The notes: a model not told the origin generated them from the letters alone. A stretch of 64,000 bases of DNA from Emiliania huxleyi CCMP1516 (GCF_000372725.1 NW_005201259.1:103551-167550), one strand, 5' to 3'; shown: positions 1-11,153, counted from the first letter of the stretch. Numbers and translations: made by a program.

Positions 1-310
1 GGATAGAACACCACTGAGGTCCTTTTGGGTGGGGCCCCGCCCCCTCGAAAGGGGTCGCCGGTTAGCCCCCCCCCCCCCCCCTCTCTCTTACCATAGGGTC
101 TCGCGAGTCGTCCAGAAGCTCGCGGTGTAGCATTTTCTCTACTATTTAATGGGCGTTTTATTCATTGGCGCGGGGGGCCGGGGCGCCCCCCCCGCGGGCC
201 GCGCGGCCCGCGCCCCGGATGTCATGGATCGGCCGCACATTGTGGTCATTGCTCGGTACCCCCCCTGCACATCTAAAGTCATCCCTGCTGCTAGGGGGGG
301 GGGGGTCTGA

Positions 311-375
311 CCCCCCCAGCAGCAGAGCGCTGCTGCTGGGGGGTGGGGGTCCCGAGACCCCCCCAGCAGCAGAGG
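311..375. repeat. CAG/CTG palindromic repeat, copy 1
   Basis: A perfect palindrome of C-run, CAGCAGCAGAG, CGCTGCTGCTG, G-run is followed by GGGGTCCCGA and a second half-palindrome. The same compound arrangement recurs at 933-995, so this is a dispersed repeat and not a simple CAG tract. Confidence 0.8.
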
Positions 376-932
376 AGAGGGCATTTGGACCTCCAGCTCT
401 CCCGGCTCCCGCCTCTTCGCCGCCGCCGCCCCCTCCCACCTCGGCTCGTGTTTTAGTGGTACGCTCGAGGCGGCTGTGTTCACCGCGCCTTCGAGCCCAA
501 TACACCTTCGTCGTGTCGAGTGCTGGCGTTTTACTAAAGACTTGTGACCATGTGAGTGTCTCGTTTCTTGTACTACCTCTACCACACTACTGTAAAAGCC
601 GTATAGTGAGCCACTCACTCGGGCGTCTCGGCTGACGTTGATCGATCAGCGTTGATCTCTCCGCTAGCCTATCGGTCCCCCGCTCGATCCTTGGGTCGCT
701 CGCTCGTCGAAATCGATCGACTGAGCTTAGAGACTTTTCTTTTTTCGAAACGCGCGCGCGGCCCGTCGCGCGGCAAAACTGTCAGGTCCGCCGCGACGCG
801 TCGCCGCAATGGCGGGCACCGACGTGGTGGAAGCCATGCGGCTCGCCCTCAAGCCATTTAATATCCAGCACCTCGCCGACGACTGGAACGCTAACCGTAC
901 TTACTTACAGCTGTCGGTACAGAGATGCCAGC

Positions 933-995
933 ACCCCCCAGCAGCAGAGCGCTGCTGCTGGGGGGGGGGTCCCGACACCCCCCAGCAGCAGAGTC
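933..995. repeat. CAG/CTG palindromic repeat, copy 2
   Basis: Second copy of the element at 311-375, with the same palindrome, the same GGGGTCCCGA linker and the same trailing half-palindrome. The two copies differ mainly in G-run and C-run length. Confidence 0.8.
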
Positions 996-1124
996 AAAAA
1001 ATCTCTCAGAACGACTCACACGCAGACACGTGCGGACACGCGACACAGAGTGGCATAAAGCTGCAAAGTCTGGGACTTTCTCGCGACTTGCGCGTGTCTG
1101 TGTGGCCCACGCTGCCGCGACACA

Positions 1125-4100
1125 TCATAGCGACTGCAAGGCCTGATCATCCCTCATCGGCGCCTTGCCGCCCTTGCCGGCGTCCCCGTCGCTGCCATCC
1201 GGATCGCTAGGACATCGTGCCGTGCTACCGGCGCAGCGGGCACGCCACAGCAGAACCCCGATTGCTCCGATCCCCACGATAGCCCCGACCGCAATCGCCG
1301 CAACCACTCCGGTGCTCATGCCGCCGCCGCTGCCGCCGCCGCTGTCATGAGCCCCGCCGAAGCTCGCCACTCGTGCCTCGAGCGCCGCCAGCTCATCGCC
1401 GTCGAGCGATCCGTCCCCGTCGGTATCTGCCGCGACTACCTGCTGCGTGGATATGGAAACGCCACTGAGCGCCTCCAGCCGCAGCCGCAGCTGCTCAACG
1501 TTGACATCACGCAGGTGCATTTGAGCACCGGGAGTGAAGAGCGAGAGGTTGCCTGCTGCCCCCACCAGCTCGCCGTCCACCGCCCAAACGCTCAGCCGGA
1601 ACTGCCGCGATGTGACCCTCGAGCCTTCGACCACCACGACTGTCACCACCGTCGAGCTGCCTGCGGACGCACCCTCGGCGAGGGCCCACGTCAGCTCGGC
1701 GCCGCTATTCCCGCTGACGAAGACAAACGAGGCCGACGCCACGACCCTCTCATCACTCGACACGGCCGCCACCCAATCCTCATCGTTCTTCGACAACCCC
1801 TGCAACACGACCCTCTGCGCCCCCTCTCCCGTCGCTGACAAGATGTCCAGCGCTAGTGGCGCTGACGCTTCTGCGCAATCGTCGCCCACGAAGTCGCCGG
1901 AGCACACGCAAGCACCACTCACTACATCACAGACGCCGTTGCCGGAGCAGCCGTCGCCCGGACAATCGATCGGCGGCGGGGTCACCGGCAGCGCCATCTG
2001 CTCGGCGGTCAGCGTGGTACGACTCACTTCGAACAGACCGCCCGCCGAGAAGCCCATCACCTCGGGCTGCATCTCGATGAGCGCCTGCGCTGGCGGGCGC
2101 ACAAACACGCCGGACGTCACCGCCACGGCCTCGAAACTCAGCGTGACGGTCCCCGCGCGCATCCCGTGCGCGCTATGCCATGTCACCTTGTCCACCATCG
2201 TCTGCCGTTCCCACAGAGGGCAGAACCACCACCCACCCCTCCACAACGAGGTCCGCCTTCGGCCCGCGTACACTGGGGGCCACGGGCCAGGGTCATCACA
2301 GCCGTCCGAGCCGCCGCCGCCCTCGCCGACGTTTGGGTCGAGGGGCTCCAGCCCGGCTGGTAGCCAACCCTCCACACGAACGCTGCTGGCGATGTCGTCG
2401 GGCGAGGTGACCTGGATGGTGACGGCCACCACCGAACCGAGGTGACAGCTGCGCAGCGGCGGGCCTGACGGGTTGCCACTAACCACGAGCCGGATCGCCA
2501 TCTCGACAAGGAGACCACGGTAGACTGGCCCCGGTGGTGGGTCGGTTGGCACAAAACGGAGACCAGCAGCGACATTGATCTGCCCGCTGCCGCGCGCCCA
2601 GAACACCAGCGGCGCGGGCGGCGAGTCGAGCGCCTGCCACGAGGTCGACGATGCGAGCGCCTCCCGCGATGCAGGCGTGAACCGCCCGTGGAGCAGCCGC
2701 ACAGGGCCGCTGCTGGCGGTGAAGTTGACGTCAGGCGTATCCGAGCCAACATGCACGTCGTACTCAGCCAAGGCGAAGATCCGCGCCACCCCGGCCGAGC
2801 CGCCGCCGCCGCCACCACCAACGACCCCTGGGCCCCACTGCGCTCCTCCTTGCGCGATGTAGTTGGCCAACTTTTGCAGCAGCAGTAACGGGATCGGCGA
2901 TCGGTCGGCGCACAGCAGCGACCCGCGCGCGACCAGCGCCTGCACGCTCATGCCCTGGGCGTGCGCCGAACCGTCGTGGGCAAGGTATGCCGTGCGGCCC
3001 GTCGCCCGAAGCTGATTGGCCAAGTCCGTCAGCAGCTTCAGCGCGTCGCGGTCAGCAGGGGACTCGCGCAGCAGGATGAGGGCGGTCGCCGCAGAGCAGT
3101 AGGAGCCACACGTCCCGTCCTTGGCCGCAGCGACGAGCCGCTCCATCGAAGTGAGCGAGGTGGCGTCGGCGTCCAGCCCGGGGAGATCGGCGACGCCAAG
3201 CGACAGCCGCACGCGCGCCACAGCGTCGTAGCCTCGGAAGGGATACCCGTTCTGCCTCGATGTGTCGACCTCCTGCGCGAGCGCCTCGCTGAGCGCGGCG
3301 GTCCACTGCACTCTGAGCCGCGATGCGCTCGCGGTCTGGGCGGCCGTCACCGCGCTCAGCGGCCGCCGCTCTGCGTCGCTGAGCACCTCGAGCGCCCAAG
3401 CGGTCAGCGGCAGGTCGATTGACCTGCGCTGCGGGACCCGGAGCGAGCTGCGGAGCCCAGAGCCGTCCGTCATCTCCTCCAACAGTGTGAGGCTCGACCC
3501 AAACACGTCGGCCGCCGCCCGAGCCGCCTCGTCGGCTTCGCCAAGGTACTCTTCGAGCACCGGCAGCGCGGCCAGCGAGTTGACGACCGACATGGAGGAG
3601 CAATACCTTGTGCGGTCCTCGCACGGCTCTGGCGCCACCAGTGCAGAGCTGATGGCCCGCACTGCCGGCAGGTAGCCCACGCCGGCGATGAGATCGAGGG
3701 AGCCGCTGCCGGGTGTCGCCTTTGGCAATGCCAGCCCCTCGGTCCACGGCGTGCCGGCCTCGGAGGCGGTGATGGGCATCGAGGTGGCCACAAAAATCTC
3801 CTGTTGGGGCGAGAGGACCGGAACGCTCGCCGACAACGCGTCGGACGTCTCGCTCGCGGCGACAGCAAACACGAGGTCAGCCCGGGCCATCGACGCCGCA
3901 GAAAAGTTGAAGGTCACCTCCCGCGGCCGCGAGCCGTCGACAGACACCGTCTGCGAGCCGGCGGAGGTAAGGGCGAGCCCGCCCGAAGCCAGCACGGAGA
4001 GAGTCACCTCCTCGCTAAACGTCGGGTCTGCCGCGGTGACCGTCACGCCGCAGGAAAAGTGGTCGCCAACGCGGCTGATGCGCGGAACCGAGGGCACAAG

Positions 4101-5526
4101 GGACAACGGGTTGCGCGAAACCTGCTCCGCATCGTCCGAGGTTCCAAAACGAGCGCCGGAGGTGCCGGAGGCGGCGTACGCGCGCACCACGAACGTGCCA
4201 ACATTGTCGGGGAGGGTCCACGTAACGCGCGCCATGCCCGACGGCGGCACCGTGAGAGCTGGCAGGATCAGCGGCGCCGTCTCGAACGCGGACCGAATGG
4301 GAATGGGGGCGTCGATCTGAATTGGCGAGGCGGTCGTGGCGCGGCTCCCTTCAGACACTCCTTTCTCCCCCACGCGTGTGGTGCGCGTGGTGCTGAGAGG
4401 CGCTTGGCTGTCCTCGGCCAAGTCCATGAAGGCGCTGGCAAACATCGGTTCGCCTCCTGCTTCGACTCTGCTGTGCAAGTGAGCGGGATCGAACGCGGGC
4501 TCTCGGGACACCGGCGGGTCGGTGACCCAGACCCGGCTGTGCCGGTCGAGGAATGCGTCGGCAGCGAGGTCAAAGGCGTCCGAGACGCCTGGCGCGATCG
4601 GCCACTGGCTGTGGTGGTACGAGCCAAAGCACCACTCATCCTTGTCATTCAGAGAGATGATCCGCGCCTGATCACCGCAAGAGATGTCAGCACGTCGTGG
4701 CTGTGTTGCTAAAATATTATCACGCGCCTTGCTCCGCTCGTAGGCAGCCCCGCCGATCATCCTGTCGGCGTTGGAGACGATAGAGAGCCGGCGCGGCCTG
4801 AGCTGCAGCTCAAACTCCCCGAGTAGGTCCGTGGGCGGATGGGGCGCCACGTCGAGGAAGGCGCGGTCCACCACGAAGACGGCGACCTCGCCCGCTGCCG
4901 GATTCCCGGACGCGTCCGTGAGCGTCACGGTTAAACCGGCCTCCGAGCCCGGGGCGAGCACCGGCACGTCAAGCTGCACTGTCACACTCAGCTTCCGTGA
5001 GTCATCAATCACGTCCAGCGCATGCTGGCTCACGATGCGCCGCGGCAGTCTCGAATCGAAGAGGACCGAGGTGGCCAAGTCCACCGGCAGCGCGGGCGAA
5101 GCCTCAGGCTGGGCCGGGCTTGAGACGACGATGGTGGCGCGGCAGCCGCCGAAGCACTCGTCGCCAATGGGCAGCTGGAGCGTCTGCGGCCCCGTGGCGA
5201 GTCGGCCAGGACTCACAGGGATCGAAGCGAGCGACGAGCGTCGTCACCCACCGAAACGTGCCACACATTGGCGGCAGCGCAGCCGCGCCCGCGCTCTGCC
5301 GCATCGTTATGGCAAAGGGCACCTTGTCCTCCGGGAGCGGAGCACCAATGTCTCCCCCCAATGGGATGACTGCCCGATTGAAGGTGACGGTGATTGCATC
5401 TGTGTCTGAGATGAACGCGCCGCGTGGAGTGAAGCCGACCAGTCTGAGCTCGAGCTCTGGCATGAACGCCAGAGCCGAGACCAGCAGCAGCAGCATCGGA
5501 GTCATATTGAGCGGGGCCGTATCCAC
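1125..5526 (-). CDS. Alpha-2-macroglobulin-like membrane protein
   Basis: Large extracellular protein of the bacterial-type alpha-2-macroglobulin family (protease-trapping or surface proteins), about 1,460 residues. It starts with a hydrophobic signal peptide (MTPMLLLLVSALAF; ATG at 5526 or the nearby one at 5505). Macroglobulin-type beta domains follow, including GEVAVFVVDRAFLD and the A2M-domain stretch MARVTWTLPDNVGTFVVRAY (about 4170-4240). The thioester position reads PCEDRTRYC (about 3605-3630) in place of C-x-E-Q, so a thioester is probably not formed. Near the C-terminus come an EGF-like module (six Cys, about 1885-1985), an EF-hand-like loop DTDGDGSLDGDEL (about 1390-1430), one transmembrane helix (about 1225-1320) and a short basic tail. 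No intron is evident. The family N-terminus lies in another frame upstream of about 5215, so a one-base indel (error or mutation) near 5207-5215 is likely. Confidence 0.8.
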
Positions 5527-5585
5527 CGAAACGAGAGTCGAGGCGCTCGCTCAAAAAAAGTACATGTAGGCCCCCGCCGAGCGTG

Positions 5586-5779
5586 GAATAGGACCGCCGC
5601 AAGCGGCGTGGCGTGGAGCGGTTGAGCGTCCCTCCGGGGGCCCCTCTGCGCCGGGGAGGCGTTGTTGGCGGCTAGGACGCAAGCGTCCGTCGCCGTTTTC
5701 AAACTCGGGGCCCACTCCGCTACGCTCCGACCCGAATTTGGCGGCCATGAAATTTAAGGTGTTGCTGCGCAAAAGGGGT
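5586..5779 (-). repeat. 190-bp dispersed repeat, copy 1
   Basis: Copy of a roughly 190-bp repeat also found at 10963-11153, 26299-26492 and, truncated, at 40205-40294. Read on the minus strand it starts GCGCAGCAACACCTTAA and ends GGTCCTATTCC. It contains perfect hairpins with AA loops (CGCCGC-AA-GCGGCG and GACGC-AA-GCGTC). It lies about 60 bp upstream of the alpha-2-macroglobulin start, in the gene's sense orientation. Confidence 0.9.
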
Positions 5780-6744
5780 GGCGCGCGGGCGCGCGCGTGT
5801 GGGCGTCGAGCGCGGAGCTGCAAACACAATGACGTCGGAAAGCTCTGCATCAAGTATACAGTAGGCTCTAAGCACGGAACCAGAGCAAATACCTCCCATC
5901 ATCCTCCCTTGCTCTCTGTTTTTTCTTTCTTTCCTTCTCTCTCCTTCTTGCCTTGAAGCGAGTTTCACACACTAACGCACGCTGTCTTTTTCCTTTTTTT
6001 CACACGTTCTTCTTCGGAGGAACTGCCGAAGCGCCCCCGACTTGGAGGAAGTCCAGTACGCCCCTCCCGCAAGTGATTAGTACTCTCGGCCACGGGAGTG
6101 ACGGCCAGGGACCGCCATTGAAGACGCCGTGTCGATGAGCTTCTAACTCGGATCGCGTTCTCGAGATACAGCTTGAGATGTGCGAGTTGGAGTGGGCTCA
6201 CGGAGTCGGCGCCGCCGCTCGGCGCTCTTCTGCTGGTTTGGCGACGCCGAAGACGTCGTCCGAGAAGCGCGAGTCCGGACGCAGCGATCCAATGATGGAG
6301 AAGCCTCCTCGGGCCTCGAGCGACGCCTTTTGGGGGGAGGGGCATACGCTCACGCCGTGTGCAGCAAGGCTCCCTCCTCGCGCGCGCGCCTCGCTGGTGT
6401 TTGCGAGCTGCTGCTCGTCCAGACAGAGGCTGCCTCCACTCCTGAGCTGCTCAGGCCTGGTCAAGGCCATCCACCAGCATGCTCTGGGAGCGCGGATGCA
6501 CACCAGCTCGCGCTGCTGGACCCACGGTGGCTGCCTTCGCCCACCGGCAGCGCCGGTGCGACGACATGCTGGCGGCGGTCTTCCACAAACTACTGTCAGG
6601 CGAGTGCACGACGAGATATGACCATGGGCGCTCGCATGTGTGCTCAGGGCACCTCAGGGCTGCTGCGTGACGCGTGGCTCGGCCGTCCGCGAGCGCTTGT
6701 GAATTTTCTGTGATTTTTTGTACGGGGTGTGGAGGGTGAGTTGA
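5780..6744. other. Intergenic, no supported gene
   Basis: Contains a pyrimidine-rich tract (about 5910-5950) and overlapping open frames of similar length on several strands (6178-6713), none of which I recognise. I see no convincing exon structure. Confidence 0.35.
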
Positions 6745-7180
6745 CCACGGGTTGTGCGCTGGGCCCTCCTGCTCGGCTCCAGCGAGTAGACAAGTGTTGT
6801 CATCAGCAGAGGAGATGGATCTGACCTCAGGGCCGATGTGGCCATCTGACCAAGCGCTGGTAGCGTGGTTTTACCTCACACCCAGTCTCACAGTGTGCCG
6901 GCAGTCGCCGAGCAGTGTCGCTCACACAAGCCGCAGCACAAGTGACTGAGGGCCAGTGAGGGCGAGCCCATCGCTGTCACAGCTGTGGCAGCCGCACAGT
7001 AGGCTGTGTCAACTGTGCAGAGTGTGTGAGCAGCAGAGGAGCTGCACTCCAGGCTTCAGGCGCAAAGAGATGCATGCCGCCGAAGGCGCTGTCGAGGTTC
7101 GCTCGGCGCGGCGCAGGTTGAGGGAAGCCGCCACCGACGAGCGCGTTGGAGTATTCACTCCGGACAAAGACGGCGGCACG
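6745..7180 (+). repeat. 450-bp dispersed repeat, plus copy
   Basis: The whole stretch, from the CCTGCTCGGCTCCAGCGAGT end to the CACTCCGGACAAAGAC end, recurs in inverted orientation at 16025-16480 with scattered substitutions. It is rich in CACAG/CTGTG motifs. I see no transposase or terminal inverted repeat, so the class is unknown. Confidence 0.8.
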
Positions 7181-7386
7181 CACACGAGGCACGAGCTGCG
7201 GCCGTGCCGCCGTCAAGCGTCATGAGCGGCGAGGCGCGGGACCGTCTGTGGCGAGGTGGGTCGCGTCCCTCGATTTCCGTCAACTCAGCATCCACACCCT
7301 CTACTAACGAAATCACTTGCAGGAGTTCGTAGTCCAATATATGCGCATAAGAACGCAGGACCAGCGTCACCGTCGGACTGCTGGCG

Positions 7387-9474
7387 TCAAGACTCCGCCT
7401 CTGGCCACGCGAACCGGACCAGCACCGCTGTGACGTTGTCGCGCGCGTTGCGCTCCTGCACCGCGACTCGGACGAGCTCGCGCAGCACGCCCTCCTCGGT
7501 CGCCGCCTCCCTCTCCTTGAGCAGCGATGCGTGAGCCTCTCGGGTCAGCGCGGCGACTGCCGTCGCCGAGCCGAGCTGGGCCACCAGCGCCGCCCGCCGC
7601 CGGTCCATGTCGCACAGCTTCGGCCGAAGCCACTCGACCGCCTGCACGCCCGAGAAGACGCGCCACAAGCCGTCGCAGGCGAGCAGGATGAACTCCGTCT
7701 CGCGGCCGATCTTGAAAGAGACGACGTCGGGCGTGGCGATCAGCCCAAAAGGCTTGAGCCGCACGTCTCCAAAGGCGCGAGAGACCTCGAGCGAGCCTAG
7801 AGCGTACGAGAGGGCGTGAGGGTGTGAGGACAGCCTCGAGCACGGCACTGGCGTCTCGCGGGAAGACACGCGGCTATCCGACTCCGCATCTAGCTCGCGC
7901 GAGCCGCACAGGCGCCCGCCCTCGACGTGACCGCCGGCCGCCACGATCCGCTTGCGCTCGGCCGCGTCGAGCGGCGAGTGGTCGCCCTTGGAGAGCGGAA
8001 CGGTGCGGGCGGGCCCGCTGCCCGCGACCACGCAAGCATACGCCCTCGAGTCGCCTGGCGGGGGCACCGGAGAGAGAAGGGGAGGGAAGTGGGGGAGGAG
8101 GGCGAGGAGGCGGGGAGGCGGAGGAAGAGGCGGAGGAAGCGGCGGGAGGTTGAGGCGGAGGAGGCGGAGGCAGAGGAAATGGCGATGGAGGGGCCCCGCG
8201 CCCAGGTTTGCAACGTACGCGCGCGGAGGAGCCGCGTCGAGCTCCAAAAGGGCGGCGGTCGCGCAGCAGCCGTCGCACCACCCCTGCTCGGTGGCGGCGA
8301 GGACGAGTTCGGAGTCGCACGCGACGAAGGCCCTGCGCAGCGCCTCCTTGACTGGAGCGGACGCGGCGGGCTGCTCGCACAGCAGCTCCGGCAGCCGGCG
8401 CGACACCCACTCGGCGACATCTCGGCCTCCGTGCCCGTCGAGTACTCCGTACAGGGCCCTCCCCTCCTTGAGCGAGTCGAGCAGCAGTGGCACGTCCTCG
8501 TTCTGGGTCTTGCGGCCCTTGGACGAGGCGCACGCCGCCACGACGCGCAGGCGGCTGGGCGCGCCGCCGCCGCCGGAGTCGTGGCCACTCTCTCTCACAG
8601 TCTTGCCGCCGACCCTCTCCTCGCCGCTCCTCCCCGCCCCGCCCGCCGCCGCCCGGCCACCCGCCGCCGCCCCGCCCGCCTCTGCCGCGCCCGTCACGGC
8701 CTCCGGCGAGCGCGGGCGCTTCGCCCCGCCACTCGGCACGCGCTCGCCGCCTCCGGCGCTGCGCGCCCTCCCCGCCACGCGCACTCGCATCTCCCACCCG
8801 ACGAGCGCCTTTTCGAAGCCGGGGTTGGGCCGGCAGCACGGGCGCGCCTCGGTGAGGAGTCGCAGGGCGCAGCGCACGGAGAGGGCGTGCTCCTCCATCA
8901 GGTACGCGGCGGCGAGGGTGGCTGAGCGGGAGACGCCCGCGTGGCAGTGCACCAGCACACAGCCGCCCGCCCCGATCGCCTCGCGGATAAAGTCGACGCC
9001 GCGCCGGAGGAGCGGCTCAATGTTGAAGTCGGCGCGGTCCTCCGCCGGAAGCTGGAGATGCTGGCGGCGACCGGGCGGCGGCGGCGGCTCGCGCACCCAG
9101 CTCTGCCCGTCGAGCGCGGACGACTTCCGCCTCCACCCGCCGGTCGTGTCTAGTACTGCGGTGACGCCGTGCAGCTCGAGCCAAGCGTCACTCTCGGCCG
9201 CCATGAGTGGCCCGAGGTAGAGGCCGGGAACGATGAGCTGCGCAGTGTGCTCGTCGAACGGCTCTCGCGCCGCGGTGAGGCGTCCGAGCTCTTCATCGCA
9301 GCCGCTGGCTTTGCATGCTGCGGTGAGCGCCGCCACCGCATCGGCCGCCGCAGGCGTGCCCAGCGCCGCCCGGAGCGCAGCTAGAGACGCCTCGAGGCCC
9401 GAGGCGCGACGCGCGAGCGCGGCGGCGGCAAAGTAGAGGCGGATGTGCTCAGATGAGACCGCGGCGCGCCACAT
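7387..9474 (-). CDS. Dual-specificity phosphatase fused to PP2C phosphatase
   Basis: One predicted polypeptide of 610 residues with two unrelated phosphatase domains. The N-terminal half is a dual-specificity Cys phosphatase (PGLYLGPLMAAES; active-site loop VHCHAGVSRSAT; NPGFEKAL). A basic Gly/Ala linker with a KRPRSPE patch follows. The C-terminal half is a metal-dependent PP2C with YGVLDGHGG, GDSRAY, LEVSRAFGD, LLACDGLW and ARDNVTAV. Exons are 9474-8202, 8054-7905 and 7796-7387. Both introns (8055-8201, 7797-7904) are GC-AG, and removing them restores NLGDSRAY and LCGSLEVSRAFGD in frame (1,833 coding bases). The ATG at 9474 is chosen as first in frame. It probably dephosphorylates signalling proteins; substrates are unknown. 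The fusion is read directly from one open frame, not joined across an intron. Confidence 0.88.
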   Translation of the reverse strand: MWRAAVSSEHIRLYFAAAALARRASGLEASLAALRAALGTPAAADAVAALTAACKASGCDEELGRLTAAREPFDEHTAQLIVPGLYLGPLMAAESDAWLELHGVTAVLDTTGGWRRKSSALDGQSWVREPPPPPGRRQHLQLPAEDRADFNIEPLLRRGVDFIREAIGAGGCVLVHCHAGVSRSATLAAAYLMEEHALSVRCALRLLTEARPCCRPNPGFEKALVGWEMRVRVAGRARSAGGGERVPSGGAKRPRSPEAVTGAAEAGGAAAGGRAAAGGAGRSGEERVGGKTVRESGHDSGGGGAPSRLRVVAACASSKGRKTQNEDVPLLLDSLKEGRALYGVLDGHGGRDVAEWVSRRLPELLCEQPAASAPVKEALRRAFVACDSELVLAATEQGWCDGCCATAALLELDAAPPRAYVANLGAGPLHRHFLCLRLLRLNLPPLPPPLPPPPRLLALLPHFPPLLSPVPPPGDSRAYACVVAGSGPARTVPLSKGDHSPLDAAERKRIVAAGGHVEGGRLCGSRELDAESDSRVSSRETPVPCSRLSSHPHALSYALGSLEVSRAFGDVRLKPFGLIATPDVVSFKIGRETEFILLACDGLWRVFSGVQAVEWLRPKLCDMDRRRAALVAQLGSATAVAALTREAHASLLKEREAATEEGVLRELVRVAVQERNARDNVTAVLVRFAWPEAES

Positions 9475-10855
9475 ACACACACACACAGGTTGTGTTCTCT
9501 AGGCCCTGGACTGGGTGGGTGAAGGGCGGCGCGTACCGGTACCTAGCGAGTAGAGGCCCCGCCCACCCAGGGTACCCTCTCGAGGGACCCATTGGGTAGC
9601 TTTTTCGAGGACTCGCCGGGGCTCTGCTCCAAGAGACCTCGGGAGACCGTGCGTGTGCCTCTACTCGCCAGGGCGCGTACATTATGTCGAAGGGGAAAAG
9701 AGAAAATTTGGCCCTCGAAGCTTGGCAGAGAGAGGTTTTCATTAACCAACAAGAAATTTCTCTCTCTTGGCAGTCACTTGGCTGAGATGGTGGCGAGGCT
9801 AGAAGACAAAAAAGAAACCAATTAACAAAAAATCGTGAACGTGGGAGGACCCCGTGTTGCATGTCACTGTCATCTCTCACTGTGCGATTTCGAGAGAGAT
9901 TTTTAGCAATACATGTAACCAAACAACTCTAACACTCACACGTCATTTGGGGCCTGGAGCCCTGTTCACGCGCGCGCTAGACGTGCAGACAGGGTTGCCA
10001 GGTGAGAGCGAATGGCGCGGTTCACGCCTCGCACAACAGAGAGAGAGATGCGCTCTGCATGGTGGGACATAAAAGAGAGCGAGTACTTGGGCGAGTAGGC
10101 CGTGCGTAGGCCGTTGTTTTGTTTTTGCGATTTCGGGGCCCGGGGTTGTGCGTTTACGTGAACGCGCACCGCCTCGCGCTCGGGATCTAAAATTCGGATC
10201 GCTCCTCAAGATCGCAAACCCTGTCAGCAGTTCACCTACGGGTATGTTCGTAAGAGCTACATACACTGAAAAATCTTCTGCTGACAAGGGAGAGCCAGTG
10301 TGAAGACGCTCTGTGTGAGGCGACCAGTCAGCCACCGGCACAGCATTGCCATTGGGTGCCTGCATGTCGCCGGGACTGCGGCGCTTGAGTGTCATCGCGT
10401 AGCGGTGCGGAGGCAGGCCGTGTGCGCCTTTTCGTACGAGGACCGCAATCGCAAGTTCGTCGGGGAAGGAGAAAACATCCAAGTGCCCCAAGTGCTCCAA
10501 AGCCGTTTGAACCCCGCCCAGGCTGCTCTAGGAGCCTCTCCCATTGCGGCCCGACTGGGGCCGAGTCCGCGGGGCTCGCACGGTGCACGGGCCGGCCGCG
10601 AGAGCACGTACTGTGCGCGCGCCCGCGCGCGGGGCGAGTGACTTCGAGAAGTCACTAAGATCTAAGTGACTTCTTGAAGTCACTCCTAGAGATAGAGACC
10701 TACACAAGCAAGCACAGACGTCTTCTTCACACAAAAACACAACCCCCCGGGCCGACGGCGCGGCGCGCAAGCCGACCTCAAGAGTTGGAGGGCGACCGCC
10801 ACTACTCGGCGTCCCAGCAACGGCGCATGCCGGGCAGCAGCGCTACGCTCGTCCC
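9475..10855. other. Intergenic, no supported gene
   Basis: Probably holds the promoter of the phosphatase gene (upstream of 9474) and the 5' region of BRK1. Apart from the tandem palindromes at 10637-10684 I see only unrecognised short frames. Confidence 0.35.
10637..10684. repeat. Two tandem 20-bp palindromes
   Basis: AGTGACTTC-GA-GAAGTCACT (10637-10656) and AGTGACTTC-TT-GAAGTCACT (10665-10684) are separated by 8 bp, TAAGATCT. The two identical 9-bp arms can pair within or between palindromes. This could be a protein-binding site or a relic of a duplication. It lies about 170 bp before the BRK1 exon. Confidence 0.75.
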
Positions 10856-10962
10856 CGAGACCGGGGATCCGGGGTGCAGCGCGACTGGGAGGAGCGAGAG
10901 TTTGCGCAGTCCATCCAGCTTGGCATCAAGTCGCTCGCGCAGTTCCTGAACGAGTTTGATCT
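10856..10962 (+). CDS. BRK1: BRK1/HSPC300 (SCAR/WAVE complex) partial exon
   Basis: The frame VQRDWEEREF followed by SLAQFLNEFD matches the conserved N-terminal half of BRICK1, the roughly 75-residue coiled-coil subunit of the SCAR/WAVE actin-nucleation regulator (family pattern: QxDWxNREY ... FLNxFD). The exon is cut immediately after FNEFD-equivalent sequence by a copy of the 190-bp repeat. A short stretch reading STTKSR at about 11192-11210, similar to the next residues of plant BRK1, may belong to the following exon and is followed by a GT. I could not find the rest (LNEKL...LERR) or fix the start codon. The gene is either spliced in a way I cannot resolve or broken. Confidence 0.6.
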
Positions 10963-11153
10963 GCGCAGCAACACCTTAATTAAACTTCAATGGCCCTCCA
11001 AATTCGGGTCGGAGCGTAGCGGAGTGGGCCCCGAGTTTGAAAAAGGCGACGGACGCTTGCGTCCTAGCCTCCAACAACGCCTCCCCGGCGCAGAGGGCCC
11101 CCGGAGGGATGCTCAACCGCCCCACGCCACGCCGCTTGCGGCGGTCCTATTCC
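10963..11153 (+). repeat. 190-bp dispersed repeat, copy 2
   Basis: Starts GCGCAGCAACACC exactly where BRK1 homology stops and ends TATTCC followed by CAG. Its sense orientation is that of BRK1. Flanked this way it resembles a GC-AG intron. Confidence 0.9.

Larger units (their letters stand above)
1..1124. other. Intergenic, GC-rich, no supported gene
   Basis: Open frames on both strands here are G/C-run and CAG-repeat translations and I do not trust them as genes. A short plus-strand frame beginning at the ATG at 809 (about 34 residues before the CAG palindrome) reads more like natural protein and could be a first exon. It ends in repeat sequence and matches nothing I recognise. Confidence 0.4.

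Noticed and set aside
142-635. Overlapping 115-158 residue ORFs at the left edge
   Set aside because: Translations of G-runs and CAG repeats, open on both strands, without domain content.
5104-5602. Separate small gene upstream of the alpha-2-macroglobulin frame
   Set aside because: Its sequence is the expected N-terminal domain of the same protein (signal peptide, FRWVTTLVARFDP), so I treat it as one gene with a frame break.
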